This document shows, one piece after another, positions 42,346 to 42,380 of a stretch of 42,380 bases of DNA. Both the position numbers and the translations under genes were made by a program. The DNA is from Bacillus sp. FJAT-29790. Lineage in GTDB: Bacteria; Bacillota; Bacilli; Bacillales; Cytobacillaceae. The DNA is taken from the NCBI RefSeq assembly GCF_019039215.1, contig NZ_JAHNZZ010000001.1, positions 211,656 to 254,035 of the forward strand, in the 5' to 3' direction. The notes below the pieces were generated by a model. That model did no database searches, was not told the DNA's origin, and was given only the letters and a program-made list of their open reading frames with translations. The first letter of the stretch is position 1, and every line of letters begins with the position of its first letter.

Positions 42346-42380
42346 AGGCTGTTTTCGTAAAGTTTGTTGCTTTTATAATT
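42346..42380 (+). repeat. Left end of another MITE-like repeat, clipped by the window
   Basis: AGGCTGTTTTCGTAAAGTTT followed by GTTGCTTTTATAA is nearly the same as the first 33 bases of the copy at 9664. The core lies beyond the window. Confidence 0.8.

Noticed and set aside
1..42380. CRISPR arrays, prophage or defence islands
   Set aside because: No regularly spaced repeats, phage structural genes, nucleases or restriction-modification genes were seen.

Overview
The window is a chromosomal segment of a low-GC, endospore-forming member of the Bacillaceae. The evidence is a Spo0E-type phosphatase, a LutR-LldP-LutABC lactate locus close to the Bacillus subtilis one, a DUF3905 protein, strong GGAGG-type ribosome binding sites, frequent TTG/GTG starts, and many intrinsic terminators. 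I cannot name the species. No phage, plasmid, CRISPR or transposase gene is visible. The only mobile-looking DNA is a family of roughly 200-230 bp palindromic repeats: two complete copies at 9664-9894 and 27322-27522, and two clipped by the window edges.

Layout. 1-2640: a clipped repeat, a KtrB/TrkH-type potassium transporter, a DUF3905 protein and two tiny overlapping unknown genes. 2640-13110: a one-strand sugar-acid catabolic cluster (IclR regulator, SDR dehydrogenase, FAH-fold hydrolase, DctPQM TRAP transporter, FAH-fold dehydratase, split UxaA-type dehydratase, aldehyde dehydrogenase). It is bracketed by two direct copies of a terminator plus the 3' end of a B12-binding radical SAM gene; the right copy belongs to the intact gene (13028-14773) and the left is a decayed fragment. 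14900-23300: lactate permease, LutR, lutABC, then a second tandem lut operon in which lutA has shrunk to 38 codons while lutB and lutC are intact. 23419: tRNA-Arg(CCU). 23842-27156: a 2-oxoacid:ferredoxin oxidoreductase encoded as a gamma-delta fusion and an alpha-beta fusion, the latter split by a 7-bp tandem duplication. 27719-35200: a chemoreceptor, an O6-methylguanine-DNA methyltransferase between direct repeats, a divergent omega-amidase/aminotransferase pair, Spo0E, glycerate kinase and a YciI protein. 35885-39338: fixABCX. 39700-42151: an unknown 112-aa protein, a hemerythrin-domain protein and an Fsr-like MFS exporter. 

How it fits together. The catabolic cluster looks built to import a sugar acid by TRAP transport and dehydrate it with the UxaA pair. 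The 2-keto-3-deoxy intermediate could then go either to 2-oxoglutarate semialdehyde and 2-oxoglutarate (FAH dehydratase plus aldehyde dehydrogenase, as in the Weimberg route) or to a 2,4-diketo acid cleaved to pyruvate plus a C2/C3 hydroxy acid (SDR plus FAH hydrolase). A pentonate is the best guess for the substrate. The neighbouring permease and duplicated lactate oxidation genes would suit disposal of hydroxy acids. The ferredoxin-linked oxidoreductase and FixABCX suggest that low-potential electron carriers matter in this organism. The most notable observations are the two-branch pentonate cluster and its duplicated boundaries, the collapsed second lut operon, and the 7-bp duplication that breaks the ferredoxin oxidoreductase.
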